From Chrysemys picta bellii (lineage: Eukaryota > Chordata > Testudines > Emydidae), in NCBI RefSeq assembly GCF_011386835.1, contig NC_088792.1:60578081-60642080 (forward strand): a stretch of 64,000 nt of DNA, in the 5' to 3' direction. The position numbers and the translations under genes are program-made. The notes below the pieces were generated by a model. The model was not told the origin of the DNA. It saw only the letters and a list, made by a program, of their open reading frames with translations, and did no database searches. Every line of letters starts with the position of its first letter. Position 1 is the first letter of the stretch. Below, piece by piece: positions 36,282 through 48,364 of the stretch.

Positions 36282-38819
36282 GTAAAAATCTTAAATGAAT
36301 CAAACTACCATAGAATCTCTCTGGATAGAAATTTCATGCTTGAATAATAAGAGTATAGCAGTCGGAATATACTATTGAGCACCTGACCGTGATGGTGATT
36401 GTGAAATGCTTAGGGAGATTAGAGAGGCTACGGAACCAGAAAACTCAATAACTATAATGGGGGGTTTCAACTATCCCCATATTGACTGGGTACATGTCAC
36501 CTCAGGATGGGATGCAGAAATAAAATGTCTAGACACCATTAATGACAGCTTCTTGGAGCAGCTAGTCCTGGAACCCACAAGAGGAGAGGCAATTCTTAGT
36601 TTAATCCTAAATAGAGTACAGAATCTGGTCCAAAAGGTGAATATAGCTGAACTGATCAATTAATAGCGACCATAATATAATTAAATTGAACATCCTCGTA
36701 GAGGGAGAAATAACAAAGAAACCGACCACAGTAGCATTTAAGTTAAAAAAGGGGACTATACAAATATGAGGAGGCTAGTTAAATGGAAATTAAAATGAAC
36801 AATCACAAGAATGAAATGCCTGCAAGCTTCATAAAAACTTTAAAACATCATAATAGAGACTCAAACTACATGTATACTCTGTGACAGGGTCAGGCTAGAT
36901 GGCTACAAAAGAGTGGTCGAAGGTAGATACATTGGTTCCAGGTTAAGCAGGTCCCTTTTCCCTCGGTAAGATGACAGGGACTATTCCAGAACACTCAGGA
37001 ACTTTCTAGAACTAATTAAGGCAGGCAGGCTAATTAGGACTCCTGTAGCCAATTGGGAACCTGCTATAATTAATTAAGGCTAATCAGGACACCTCGTTTA
37101 AAAAGGCTCTCACTCCAATTAGTGAAGTGTGTGTGAGGAGCTGGGAGCAAGAGGCATGCAAGAAGCTGAGAGTGAGTAAGCGTACTGGCTGGAGGACTGA
37201 GAAGTACAAGCATTATCAGACATCAGAAGGAAGGTCTGGTGGTGAGGACAAAGAAGGTGTTGGGAGGAGGCCCTGGGGAAGTAGCCCAGTGAGTTGTAGC
37301 TGTCACGCAGCTGTTACAGGAGACATTAAAGACCGCTGCAATCCACAGGGCTGGACTGGAACCCGGAGTAGAGGGCGGGCCTGGGTTCCTCCCATCCCCC
37401 CAACTCCCTATTTGATATAAGAGGAGTTGATCTGGATTGTGGGTCCCACCAGAGGGGAAGGTCTCTGGCCTGTTCCCTGACCCATTAGAGACTATGTGGG
37501 AGATTGTTCTCCTCCTTTTCCCCATGCTGGCCAGTGATGAGGTTAGCCGAGTGAACAGCAGGTTTGTGCCACTAACAAAAGGAGCCAAACCAAGGACTGC
37601 CGAAAACCTCTGAGGCAAACAAATCCGCTAGAAAGCGCAGAACCCACCAAGGTCGAGGAGGAACTTTATCACAACTCCCAAATAATAATAAAAAAAAAAA
37701 CAGTAAGAGGACCAAAAACATGCCATGATGGCTAACCAACAGAGTAAAAGAGGCCATTAGAGACAAAAAGACATCTTTTAAAAAATGGAAGTCAACTCCT
37801 ACTGAGGAAAATAGAACAGAGCATAAAATCTGGCAAGTTAAGTATAAAAGTGTAACTAGGAGGCCAAAAAAGAATTTGAAGCACCATTAGCAAAAGACAC
37901 GAAAACTAACAGCAATTTTTTTTAAGTACTCCAGAAGGCGGAAGCCTGCCAGACAATCAGTGGGACCACTGGATGATTGGGGTGCTAAAGGAGCACTCAC
38001 GGAAGACCAAGTCATTGCAAAGAAACTAAATTAATTTTTTGCATCGATCTTCTGTGCAGAGGATGTGCAGGAGATTCCCACACCTGAGCCGTTCTTTTTT
38101 AGGTGACAGATCTGAGGAACTGTCCCACCTTGAGGTATCAGTAGAGGAGGTTTTGGAAGAAATTGATAAATTAATAAATCACCTAAAAGTCCTGAAGGAA
38201 CTCAAATATGATGTTGCAGACCTACTAACTGTGGTATGTAACCTAGCATTTAAATCAGTCTCTGTACTCGGTGACTGTCAGACAGCTAATGTAATGCTGA
38301 TTTTATTTTTTTAAAGGCTTCAGAGATGATCCTGGCAATTACAGGCCAGTAAGCTTAACTTCAGTACCATGCAAATTAGTTGAAATTATAGTAAAGAACA
38401 GAAGTATCAGACACCTAGATTAACATGATTTGTTGGGGAAGAGTCAACACAGCATTTTAAAATGTAATCATGGCTCATCGATCTATTAGAATTCTTTGAG
38501 GGGGTCAACAAACATGTGAATAAGGTTGATCCAGTGGATATAGTGAACTTGGACTTTCAGAAAGCCTTTGATGAGGTCCCTCAGCAAAGGGTTTTAAGCA
38601 AAATAGGCAGTCGTGGGATAAGAAAGATGGTCCTCTCATGGATCAGTTCAAAGATAGGAAGCAAAGTTTAGGAAAAAATGGTCAATTTTCACAATGGAGA
38701 GAGGTAAATAGCAGGGTCCCCCAAAGATCTATACTGGTACTAGTGCAGTTCAACATATTCATAAATGATCTGGAAAAGAGGGTAGATAGTGAGGTGACCA
38801 AGTTTTGTACCTGTCTATA
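36282..38819 (+). mobile_element. Second CR1 LINE, different subfamily, 3'-truncated and split
   Basis: Starts directly after the first CR1. 36,406-36,663 encodes the endonuclease end (MGGFNYPHIDW, DSFLEQLVLEPTRGEA). The linker region resumes after the LTR insertion at 37,674. RT blocks 38,040-38,819 contain LDFQKAFDEVPQQRVL and QFNIFINDLEKRVDSEVTKF. The sequence stops before the FADD box. Many stops and frameshifts are present. Confidence 0.85.
36880..37673 (+). mobile_element. Solo LTR inserted in CR1
   Basis: A 794-bp LTR running TGTGACAGGG to TTATCACA, flanked by actc at 36,876-36,879 and 37,674-37,677. It is homologous, in opposite orientation, to the LTR at 8,368-9,034. The CR1 reading continues across it, so it is younger than that CR1 copy. 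Frames on either strand within it are not genes. Confidence 0.85.
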
Positions 38820-39108
38820 ATTATGGGAGGAAGCAGTACATTACAAGGGGAGCAGGTGTTGAATGTCTGGTATGCCAGGAAGGGATTGCTGGGTCAGAAT
38901 ACCAGCCCCTAGAAATAGTCTTTAGGGTCCACTTTGGAACCAAAAAAAAATGGGACTCAGACCCTAAGCGCAATAGGGAATAAATGGTTTCACACATTTT
39001 ACAGGCATGCTGTTGGTGAGTATTTCTGGGAGGAGGAGAAATCAGTTCCCTGGTTTTTGGAGGAGTAGATGCAGGAGCTCTGAAAAGCAGGGTTATTGTT
39101 ATTGAGTA

Positions 39109-39296
39109 CACCACTACCTCGATATAACACAACCCAATATAACACAAATTTGGATATAACGCGGTAAAGCAGTGCTCCGGGCGGGCGGGGCTGCGCACTC
39201 CGGTGGATCAAAGCAACTTCAATATAACACGGTTTCACCTATAACATGGTAAGATTTTTTGGCTCCCGAGGACAGCGTTATATCGAGGGAGAGGTG
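39109..39296. mobile_element. Mariner/pogo-like TIR element
   Basis: A 188-bp element with ends caccactacctcgatataac and gttatatcgagggagaggtg (18/20 inverted match), flanked by TA on both sides. This suggests a Tc1/mariner-type non-autonomous element. Confidence 0.75.
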
Positions 39297-39690
39297 TATA
39301 TAAAATGGGAAAGTTATTTGTAGCTTACAGCAGCAGTAGCGCCCAGAACATTTTACAAGAATGACTGAGTGAATAACCAGAGTAAGATTGCTTGAGTGCC
39401 TTACCTGAGCATTTCCACACTTTTAACAGGTTTTGATTTTTTTTTAAAAGGGAACTTTAACTAAGACTTTCTTGAGTTTCTATTGCTTGTTTTGAGGATA
39501 ATTACAACATCCCTGTAAAGTATTTTACCCTAAATTACTGCTATGAACTCTTAACCTTAACCCCATCTTAATGTAGTTTTTGTCTCAGCGTAATCTCCTA
39601 TTGTCATAGGTTTTGATACGCTGTTTAATCAGATCAGATTTAAATAAAGTCCTTACTACTCAATATAGTATGAGTAAAGACAAATATGAA

Positions 39691-40171
39691 CTGGTTTCAG
39701 GGTGGTAGCCATGTTAGTCTGTATCAGCAAAAACAACGAGGAGTCCTTGTGGAACCTTAGAGACTAACAGATTTATTTGGGTGTAAACTTTCATGGGCTA
39801 GAACCCACTTCATCAGATGAATGGAGTGAAAAATACAGGAGCAGGTATAAATACATGGAAGGATGGGGGTTGCTTTACCAACTGTGAGGTCAATCTAATG
39901 AGATAATTCAATTAACAGCAGGATACCAAGGGAGGAAAAATAACTTTTGAAGTGGTAAGAGAGTGGCCCATTACAGACAGTTGACAAGAAGCTGTGAGTA
40001 ACAGTAGAGAGAAATTAGTATTGGGGAAATTAAGTTTAGGTTTTGTGATGACCCAGCCACTCCCAGTCTTTATTCAGGCCTAATCTGATGGTATCCAGTT
40101 TGCAAATCAATTCCAGTTCTGCAGCTTCATTTCAAAAACAGACTCCAACGTGAAGCTGCAGAACTGGAATT
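39691..40171 (-). mobile_element. Penelope-like retroelement 3' end with inverted junction
   Basis: Starts ctggtttcagggtggtagcc and includes gagtccttgtggaacctta, acccacttcatcagatgaat and cccagtctttattcaggcct. On the minus strand this matches the tail of turtle Penelope-like elements as I know it. At 40,130 the orientation flips: 40,151-40,171 is the exact reverse complement of 40,109-40,129. The class assignment is from memory of the repeat family. Confidence 0.65.
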
Positions 40172-40529
40172 AATCACAATTAATCACGCAATTAAAAAAA
40201 TTAATCGCGCTGTTAAACAACAATAGAATACCATTTATTTTAAATATTTTCGGATGTTCACTACATTTTCAAATATATTAATTTAAATTACAACACAGAA
40301 TGCGAAGTGTACAATGCTCACTTTATATTTATTTTGACTACAAATATTTGCACTGTAAAAAACAAAACAAAAATGTATTTTTCAATTCACCTCATACAAG
40401 TACTGTAGTGCAATATCTTTATCATGAAAGTTGAATTTACAAATGTATGATTATGTACAAAAATCCTGCATTCGAAAAAAAATCAATGTAAAACTTTAGA
40501 GCCTCCAAGTCCACTCAGTCCTACTTCTT

Positions 40530-41353
40530 GGTCAGCCAATCACTCAGACAAACAAGGTTGGTTACAATTGTCAGAGATGATAATGCTGCCTGCTTCTTGT
40601 TTACATCACCTGAAAGTGAGAACAGGCATTCGCATAACACTGTTGTAGCTGGCGTTGCAAGATATTTACGTGTCAGATGCGCTAAAGATTCACGTCCCTT
40701 TATGCTTCAACCACCATTCCAGAGGACATGCGTCCATGCTGATGATGGGTTCTGCTCAATAACAATCCAAAGCTGCCTGCTTCTTGTTTACAATGTCATC
40801 TGAAAGTGAGAACAGGTGTTCGCATGGCACTGTTGTAGCTGGTGTCACAAGATATTTACATGCCAGATTTGCTAAAGACTAATATGTCCCTTCATGCTTC
40901 AACCACCATTCCAGAGGACATGTGTCCATGCTGATGACGGGTTCTGCTCAATAACAATCCAAAGCAGTGTGGACTGATGCATGTTCATTTTCATCATCTG
41001 AGTCATATGCCATCAGCAGAAGGTTCATTTTCTTTTTTGGTGGTTTGGGTTCTATGGTTTCCGCATCAGAGTGTTGCTCTTTTTAAGACTTCTAAAACCA
41101 CGCTCCACACCTTGTCCCTCTCAAATTTTGGACAGCACTTCAGATTCTTAAACCTTGGGTCGAGAGCTGTAGCTATTTTTAGAAATCTCACATTGGTACC
41201 TTCTTTGCATTTTGTCAAATCTGCTGTGAAAGTGTTCTTAAAACGAACATGTGCTGGGTCATCATCCAAAACTGCTATAGTATGAAATATATGCAGAATG
41301 CTGATAAAACAGAGCAGGAGACATACAAGTCTCCCCCCAAGGAGTACAATCAC
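40530..41353 (-). pseudogene. hAT transposase remnant, left arm
   Basis: On the minus strand, 41,353-41,066 encodes FLKIATALDPRFKNLKCCPK, typical of hAT transposases. Downstream, 40,965-40,587 holds two tandem copies (about 190 bp each) of the C-terminal dimerisation segment (CPLEWWLKHEGT, ACKYLVTPATTVPCE) with stops and frame breaks. Confidence 0.75.
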
Positions 41354-41384
41354 AAATTTAATTGACGCATTATTATTTTAATGA

Positions 41385-41615
41385 GTATCATCAGCATGGA
41401 AGCATGTCCTCTGGAATGGTGGCCAAAGCATGGAAGGGGCATACGAATGTTTAGCATATCTGGCATGTAAATATTTTGCAACGCCAGCTACAAAAGTGCC
41501 ATGCGAAAGCCTGTTCTCACTTTCAGGTGACATTGTAAATAAGAAGCAGACAGCAGTATTTCCTGTCAATGTAAATAAACTTGTTTGTCTTAGCTATTGG
41601 CAGAATAAGAAGTAG
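41385..41615 (+). pseudogene. hAT transposase C-terminus, right arm
   Basis: A plus-strand frame encodes AYECLAYLACKYFATPATKV, then ESLFSLSGDIVNKK and NVNKLVCLSYW. This is the hAT C-terminal dimerisation domain, inverted relative to the left arm. Confidence 0.78.
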
Positions 41616-41996
41616 GACTGAGTGGACTTGTACACTCTAAAGTTTTACACTGTTTTGTTTTTGAGTGCAGTTGCATAACCAAAAAAAAATCTGCATTTCT
41701 AAGTTACACTTTCATGATAAAGAGATTGCACTACAGTACTTGTATGAGGTGAATTGAAGAATACTATTTCTTTTGTTTATCATTTTTACAGTGCATATAT
41801 TTGTAATAAAAAATAATAGTATAAAATGAGCACTGTGCACTTTGTAGTCTGTAATTGAAACCAATATTGAAAATGCAGAAAAACGTTCACAAATATTTAA
41901 TAAATTTCAATTGGTATTCTATTGTTATAAGTGTGATTAATCGCGATTAATTTTTTTGAGTTAATCGCATGAGTTAACAGACATGAATTGACAGCC

Positions 41997-43018
41997 TTAA
42001 TTATTATTATTATTAATATTTAGACTATGGTTGCATCCAAAATATGCTAGTCTCTTTCCAAAAACAGAGTTTTGGCCGAAAGAATAATCAATCTAGAAAG
42101 ACAGACACATGAGAAACATAATAAAATGAACATACACAAGTGGAAGAGTTTCCAAATATTTTCTCAAAATTCACTTCTGATATAAACCTTTAAAAAAAAT
42201 TATCCAACCATTGATGACTTAGTTGAATGACAGTCAAGTACAGGTGATTTTCACATGTTCAACAGGGGAACAAAACTACTTGAGAGGATGTGGAAGTTGT
42301 GTAGGGCACTAATGGTATAACCATGTATCCTCTATGCCCGCTTCACTCCTCTTGTCTGTCAATCCACTTTCCACATCTTGGCTGTTTGGGATAGGAACGG
42401 TCTTCCTATGTGTTTGTACAGTACCTAGCACAATGCATTTTCAATCCTGACTGCAGCCTTTAGACACTTGCACAACACAAACTATTTTAAATTATTATTA
42501 ATTATTATTATTAATATTGATAAAGCATCTAGGTTAACCAAGTCCTGCAACTAAAAGAGATTGACAAAGTTCTACCCAGCATTTCCAAATGCAGTGAATA
42601 ATGACCTTGGGAAAAGCTTTATGGGGGAAAGATTGAAAAAAAGAGAGAAAATCACTGAAGGGAATTGTTGGTCACCCAATGACTGGGAAGAGAGATGTCA
42701 GAAGGCTGCATATTAGTAAGAGGCCTTGTTCTTTTTGGATCGCGCGGCTGGGAGTTTCTCCATTCAGTGACAGCAGAGGTGAGCAATGGTTTAGTTTGGT
42801 TCCAGCTTTTAGAAGCATGAGAGTGCGTCAGCCTTTTTCATAAAGCTCCCCTGACCTTCATATGGTCTCTACAGGAAATTGTACAAATGCCATTAACAAG
42901 TGAGTCATAGGGGAACAACAGGGAGATTAACATAGGTTAAAGAACTGGTTATTTTGTTAGATCTTGCAGGATCAGTACTAGACTATGTCAGAAGCTGCAG
43001 ACCCACTGGTGCACCTGG
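41997..43018. other. Gene-free stretch
   Basis: Only ATT-rich simple repeats (41,999-42,022 and 42,486-42,518) are evident. No coding sequence is recognised. Confidence 0.5.
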
Positions 43019-43026
43019 GGTGGGAG

Positions 43027-43286
43027 CAGGACCAGCTCCAGCTTTTTTGCTGCCCCAAGTGGCGAAGTGGGAAAAAAAAATAGATAAAGCCACCATCGGG
43101 TGCACTTCGGCGGTAGCTCCACCGCGCCGCTTTCATTTATCGGCAACAATTCAGTGGCAGGTCCTTCACTCTGAGAGGGACTGAAGGACCCGCCGCCGAA
43201 TTTCTGCCAAAGACCCGGACGTGCCACCCCTTTCCATTGGCCGCCCCAAGCACAGCTTCCTTCGCTCGTGCCTGGAGCTGGCCCTG
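43027..43286 (-). mobile_element. hAT-like TIR element, family 'GGCTCCAGG', copy 3
   Basis: A 260-bp element with ends caggaccagctccag and cctggagctggccctg, flanked by ggtgggag (43,019-43,026) and ggtgggaa (43,287-43,294). The interior contains ctgccccaag and ggccgccccaagca, the complement of copy 1. Confidence 0.85.
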
Positions 43287-43294
43287 GGTGGGAA

Positions 43295-45552
43295 GGACCC
43301 CTCACTGGGAGGCAGTGAGAAAGTGTTCTGCTCCTGCTCCTCATTTCCCTCCTCTGTACTGCATGCAAATGGACAGTGTGAGCAAGCTGAACTGAACCTC
43401 TCCCTGTATCTCGAAGACTCAAAACCCTTCTGGCTAGATTTTGCCACTCCCCAGCACTGGGGCTCCAGCCCAGCCACACGTACACAACTGGTGGGATATA
43501 AATGAAAAGGAAGATTTAAGAGGGAAAAAAGGGGGTCAAGGAGAAAGGCATTAAAATACTACCTAGGAAGAGGCTGTGGCTCCTGCCTCCCAGGTGCCTT
43601 ACCTGATGCTCCTATTGTAGCCCGTGGCTGAGGAGTTTTTCCACCCCCTCCTGGTGGCTGTTCCTGCCTAATCAGAGCCTTTTACCAGACCCTTTCTGAC
43701 AGGGGTCTGCAGCCTCTGGCTGGGCTTGATGTAGGGCCCCTCCTCCCTTGAGGATACTGCTCTGCTCCTTCACAGCAGGTTATTCCCCTGAGCTGGTCTC
43801 TTCTTTTTCATGGAGCTGCTTTCCTGTCCCCAAATGGGGCTTCCTCTGGCCCCTTTGCAAGGCTGATCCACTACCGCTGACCAGGGCTTCCTTTGCACTT
43901 CCCCCCACCTGCTGCACATCTCCTGCCTCCACTGGGGTTTTCTGTGACCCACATCTCCTCCTCCTCAACCTTCCTGCCACCTGCTGACCTCAAGAACTTC
44001 GTGATTTGAGCCAACCTCTGCCCATGTGGCTCCTGCTGCTCAGGTGAGAAGATTCCGTCTGGGTCCCCTGTCACTTTTGCCATCTCCGCCTGATGGCAAC
44101 TGTTGCCTTATTGTGGTAATTCCCCTCCCTCAATTCTGGCACTGCCCTGCCACTTAGAGCTGCCTGCTGCTTTGTGCTCCTGCTGCTTCCTCCCTTCTCT
44201 CCACAACGTTTCTCTGCACCTTCAACCCCACAGCTTGCTCAATGCTGCGCTTTTGTACGTTTCCCTCGGCTGTCCTTCTCTCAGCCTCCCCGCCAGCCCA
44301 TTTCCACACCCCAAATAGTAGCTTTTTATTTCAGCCAACATACAGCTTTAATTATAACCCCAGAGGTAGGAGGATAAAACTATTACATCGGACGGAGGGG
44401 ATAAACCTGAGGTGATTCTCAGGGGGCCATAGATGTGCTTGAATCAGCCCTGCACTAACGGATATAAATCAGGAAGCAAAGCTGGTGTTCTAGCAAGAAC
44501 CAGAGTTAGTGATGCTGGATTGCATCCCCTCCCAGAGGTTGTCTAAATCCCATTTTCATCATTTAAAAACAAGGCAGCAAGAGATTAGCAGCTAGTATTA
44601 AATAAAACTCCACTCTTACCCACCTCCTAAAGAAAACCCACAAACCTCTCACTGCCTTTTATTAACACTCATGGAATTACAGTGACTCAGTGTCAATTAC
44701 TTCCAAGCTCTATGAATACATTTATTATAGTGTCACAAATGAGTATGGGGAAATGGTTTGTTCATTCAGAAAATGTGCACGTGATGTATGTGGAATTTTC
44801 ATTGTTCCAGATTGAAATTCTCCCATATATTCACAAGCAGTATTTAAAGGGGACCTTAAAAAGAAACCGCATTTGTCTTCTAGACATACTTTACGTGTAA
44901 TCAGTTATTTGAATTGTATTAATTTTTTTTCAGTGTGATGGCTCGAAAATCTCCTATGTAAAGTATGGTTTTGTATTAGAAGAAATAATTTGCTGTAGGT
45001 AGTAAAATATTCTGATACCCTTGCTTTCTCAAGTCACACTGGGGAATTAGTTCTTTTTTCCCATACATGTGTGTGATTGTGACTGTGTTGTTAACTACGG
45101 CAGTGAATCTGTGAAATTTACTTTCAGGCAACACCTACTCTTCGAACTAGCCACGTTGGGTTTTATGATGCCCTTTAAGGCACAGCTCAGGGTTGAGGGA
45201 TGTGCAGAAATGTACTGCCTTAGGAGGGGCTTGACGAGGCACAATGTCTAAAGCAGGCAGAATGCATCCAAGAGCTCTGGGGAGCGAGGTTTGAGTGCAC
45301 TCCTTGAAGAGAGTACAGTATCCATCCTCTGCGCCCAACCTGTTCTGCTAGCCAGCGCAGGGAACCATGGCCCTTCCCAGAATCTTTGAAGAGGTTAGAC
45401 TGGCAGAGGCACTCACAAGGTATTCCTTGTGCATAGGAGAGTGTAAGGGTCATTTTGTGTCCAGCCCCTGCATAGATGAGGAGGCTGTTTGCACCCTCTG
45501 TACCTAACCCTGTTCCCTGATGTAAACACAAAGGGCAATGTTGGCAACTGAC
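43295..45552. other. Gene-free stretch
   Basis: A CT-rich block (43,560-44,340) with low-complexity frames, then AT-rich sequence. No protein family or RNA gene is recognised. Confidence 0.45.
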
Positions 45553-45555
45553 TAA

Positions 45556-45840
45556 GGCTAGGTCTATACTACCCGCCTGAATCGGCCGGTAGAAATCGAC
45601 CTCTCGGGGATCGATTTATCGCGTCCCGACGGGACGCGACAATCGATCCCCGAATCGGCGCTCTTACTCCACCAGCGGAGATGGTAGTAAGCGCTGCCGA
45701 CAGAAAGCCGCAGAAGTTGATTTTGCCACCGTCCTCACAACGGGGTAAGTCGGCTGCGATACGTCAAATTCAGCTACGCTATTCACGTAGCTGAATTTGC
45801 GTATCTTAAATCGACTCCCCCCTGTAGTGTAGATGTACCC
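45556..45840. mobile_element. TIR element with TAA duplication and internal hairpin
   Basis: A 285-bp element with ends ggctaggtctatactac and gtagtgtagatgtaccc (about 13/17 inverted match), flanked by TAA at 45,553-45,555 and 45,841-45,843. A 3-bp TWA-type duplication suggests PIF/Harbinger. The interior has a 50-bp near-palindrome at 45,604-45,653. Confidence 0.7.
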
Positions 45841-45938
45841 TAAGAGGGACTACTTGATGTAGGGTTGTAGAACTGGACCCTATGAGCCTCAATTGAAGCC
45901 CATTGAAGTCAGTGGGAATTTTTTCATTTACGTCAGTG

Positions 45939-46488
45939 CAGGACCGGTGGAAGAACGTTTCGCGCCCAAAGCGAAACTTCCTCCTTGCGCCCCCCCCGTT
46001 CCCGAGCCCCCGCCCTGAGGTGCCCCCCCCCATGGCAGCTCCCCCCCTCTACCCTGAGGCGCCCCCCCTGCAGCCGCTCCCCACCCCCCGCCCTGAGGCA
46101 CCCCCCCACCCCAGCTCACCCCTGCCCCCCTCCTCCCCAAGCACGCCATCGCTGATTCACTTCTCCCGCCTCCCAGGCTTGCGGCGCCAATCAGCTTAGG
46201 CGCCGCAAGCCTGAGAGGTGGGAGAAGTGAAGCAGCCACGGCGTGCATGGGGAGGAGGTGGGGCAGGGGGGAGGTGGGGCAGGGAGTTCCCCTGCGTGCC
46301 GCCCTCCCCCTTGCTGCAGGCGGCCCTCCCCGCGCTCCACTGCCCCAGCTCCCTCCGCCTAAATGCCGGTGGCGAGCAGGGTGGCCGAAGATCCGGCCAC
46401 GGCGGTCACTGCCGAAGAAAATGGTGCCCCCCAAATCCTAGTGCCCTAGGCGACCACCTAGGTCGCCTAAATGGTTACACTGGCCCTG
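45939..46488. mobile_element. hAT-like TIR element, longest copy, perfect target duplication
   Basis: A 550-bp element beginning caggaccgg and ending actggccctg. It is flanked by identical cgtcagtg at 45,931-45,938 and 46,489-46,496. The interior is C-rich (cccccccc runs) with a large hairpin at 46,157-46,230. Alanine/proline-rich frames on either strand are compositional artefacts. Confidence 0.85.
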
Positions 46489-46499
46489 CGTCAGTGGGC

Positions 46500-48127
46500 T
46501 TTGGAGCAGGCCCTAAGTAAGCAGTACAATTCAGTTAGAAAAATGCACTTCTGAACGATACATCCGCTTTGATTTTTAGTTGGAAATGCCAAGGTGTGGA
46601 GCAAGAAATTTTATTGATTCACTGCACTATATTTATCAATCAATCAATGCTGAATGCAACAAACTGTCCAATCAAATTAGAAATGAAATTTATCCGTAGC
46701 ATTTATGCCATGCATTTGAAATATAAAAATAAGACTTACATGGTAAACAATAATGAAGCAGTAGTTAGGAAGAATGTTACTATTTTTAGCTATTGCTCTA
46801 TACCCAGAACTCTGATAGAAGTCAAGGGAAATTTGAGTGTACTATACATTGATATCAGCAATAGGTTAAAATTACCTAGCAGGAATAATTTGTATATAAT
46901 GGGACAAATCAGTGCAGTTGCACAGAATACAAGCTAGTTTAGAATTAAAGGCCAGTATATTTTAATGTTCTTCAAGATGATTCTTTTTGAAAATAAATGT
47001 CCAGGAAGTTCTTTTGCTTTAGAAATTCCTCTTCAGCTACCATTTCCTCTTTGTTTTATTTTTCTGTTGCACACTCTTGAAACAAGGTACGTAGTTAGGA
47101 AAAAATGAGTAAAATGTCTGGCATATGTTGATGTGAGTTGAAATCCTGTCCTCTTTCAAGCCAATGGGAGTTTTCATTGGTGCTACAGCTTCACCCCAGC
47201 TACCTAACTTTTTTTCCTGTTTGCAAACACATTCGTTTTAGACACATTCACTGCTGAGATCTATTTCACACCTACTACTGTTTTCAAAAAATAAAACTAC
47301 TTTAAAGTGTCTCATTTAGCAAAATAGTGAGAAAATGACTAATATAATGTGGGGATTATCTTCATGTTTAATGTGCTGCCTTTTGATTAAAAAAAGAAGT
47401 ATGTGGATATATAATAATTCTTTAGATTTAAAAAGTTTGATACATAGAACATTTCAGAAAGGGAAGCAGGTTTTTAATATATTTGTAACTCTTATTGTTC
47501 ATTTCCAGCTTGAAATGACATTTTTTTAAAATGAATCACTACTTAAATTTGTCTGAAAATGTTCTGACTATTTTGTTTAAATTAGTATACTTTTGTAGCT
47601 GGTTATTCATTTCAGTTGACTACTAACTTCTATTTTGATTATATTTATTAATGAATTGACACTGTAGTGTACTGTGAGATGTTTATTTTTCTATCAGAGC
47701 TGTAACAGCTATGACATAGCATTAAGTTAATGCAACGTTATTGTACTTGCTCTCTAAAAAAATTAAAAAGCAGTATTTCATCCCTGTGGAGTGTCATGTT
47801 TTATAATACACTCATTGTATTTTATCATTGACGCTTTAAAAAAAATGTTTGTTATCCTCACTATAACACTTCCTCTAGGAATATGAAGGTAGTTCATTAG
47901 TCTGTAGGACTATGTTAAGGAAAGAGGAGTTTGCTTAAAACTGATCTATGATGGAATAGGACTGTATAAGGAGTGCTGGACCAAAATCTCAAGAAGCATG
48001 ATTATTAGGTTTAGGTAAACATATGAAAGCATATGATGGTCCAGAACTCTGTCTGACAGTGTAGCTAGGAATTTATCAGCAAACATATGGGCAGCATTGA
48101 GTATGTCGGAATAGTATCTGACTCCCC
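46500..48127. other. AT-rich gene-free stretch
   Basis: Includes a 122-codon open frame at 46,569-46,937 whose product matches no family I know. It lacks splice or promoter context and is probably fortuitous. Confidence 0.4.
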
Positions 48128-48130
48128 TTT

Positions 48131-48364
48131 GGGCATGTCTACGCTGCATCTGGAAGTGAGCCTTCCTGGCTTGTGCTAGTAGCGCTCCTGCTAGTGCTCT
48201 AAAAATAGCTTTGTAGACAGTGCTTTGAGGTTGCAGAGCCTGAGCTCCAACCTGAGCTGCGAGGTCTACACATGTATTTTTAGAGCACTAGCATGAGACC
48301 CACTGGCACAAGTCTGTGGACCTGGGCTGGGAAGCTCACTAGCAGATGCAGTGTAGACATGCCC
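48131..48364. mobile_element. Short TIR element
   Basis: A 234-bp element with ends gggcatgtctacgctgcatc and gatgcagtgtagacatgccc (inverted match with one mismatch), flanked by ttt and ttc. Internal inverted blocks (gtgctctaaaaatagctttg against atgtatttttagagcac) add a second stem. Confidence 0.75.

Larger units (their letters stand above)
40171..41996. mobile_element. Palindromic hAT transposon relic
   Basis: Two partial copies of one hAT transposon lie head to head. Both outer ends carry attaatcgcg-type sequence and both 3' flanks share acaatagaataccat or its complement. The right end (ttgacagcc) is at 41,996. The left end is truncated at the Penelope fragment. Transposase fragments read outward on both arms. 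Confidence 0.75.

Noticed and set aside
45928..46520. 168- and 98-residue alanine/proline-rich frames
   Set aside because: Entirely within a TIR element with a perfect 8-bp target duplication; biased composition explains the openness.
46569..46937. 122-residue plus-strand frame
   Set aside because: No family similarity that I can see, AT-rich context and no splice or promoter signals; length is plausible by chance.
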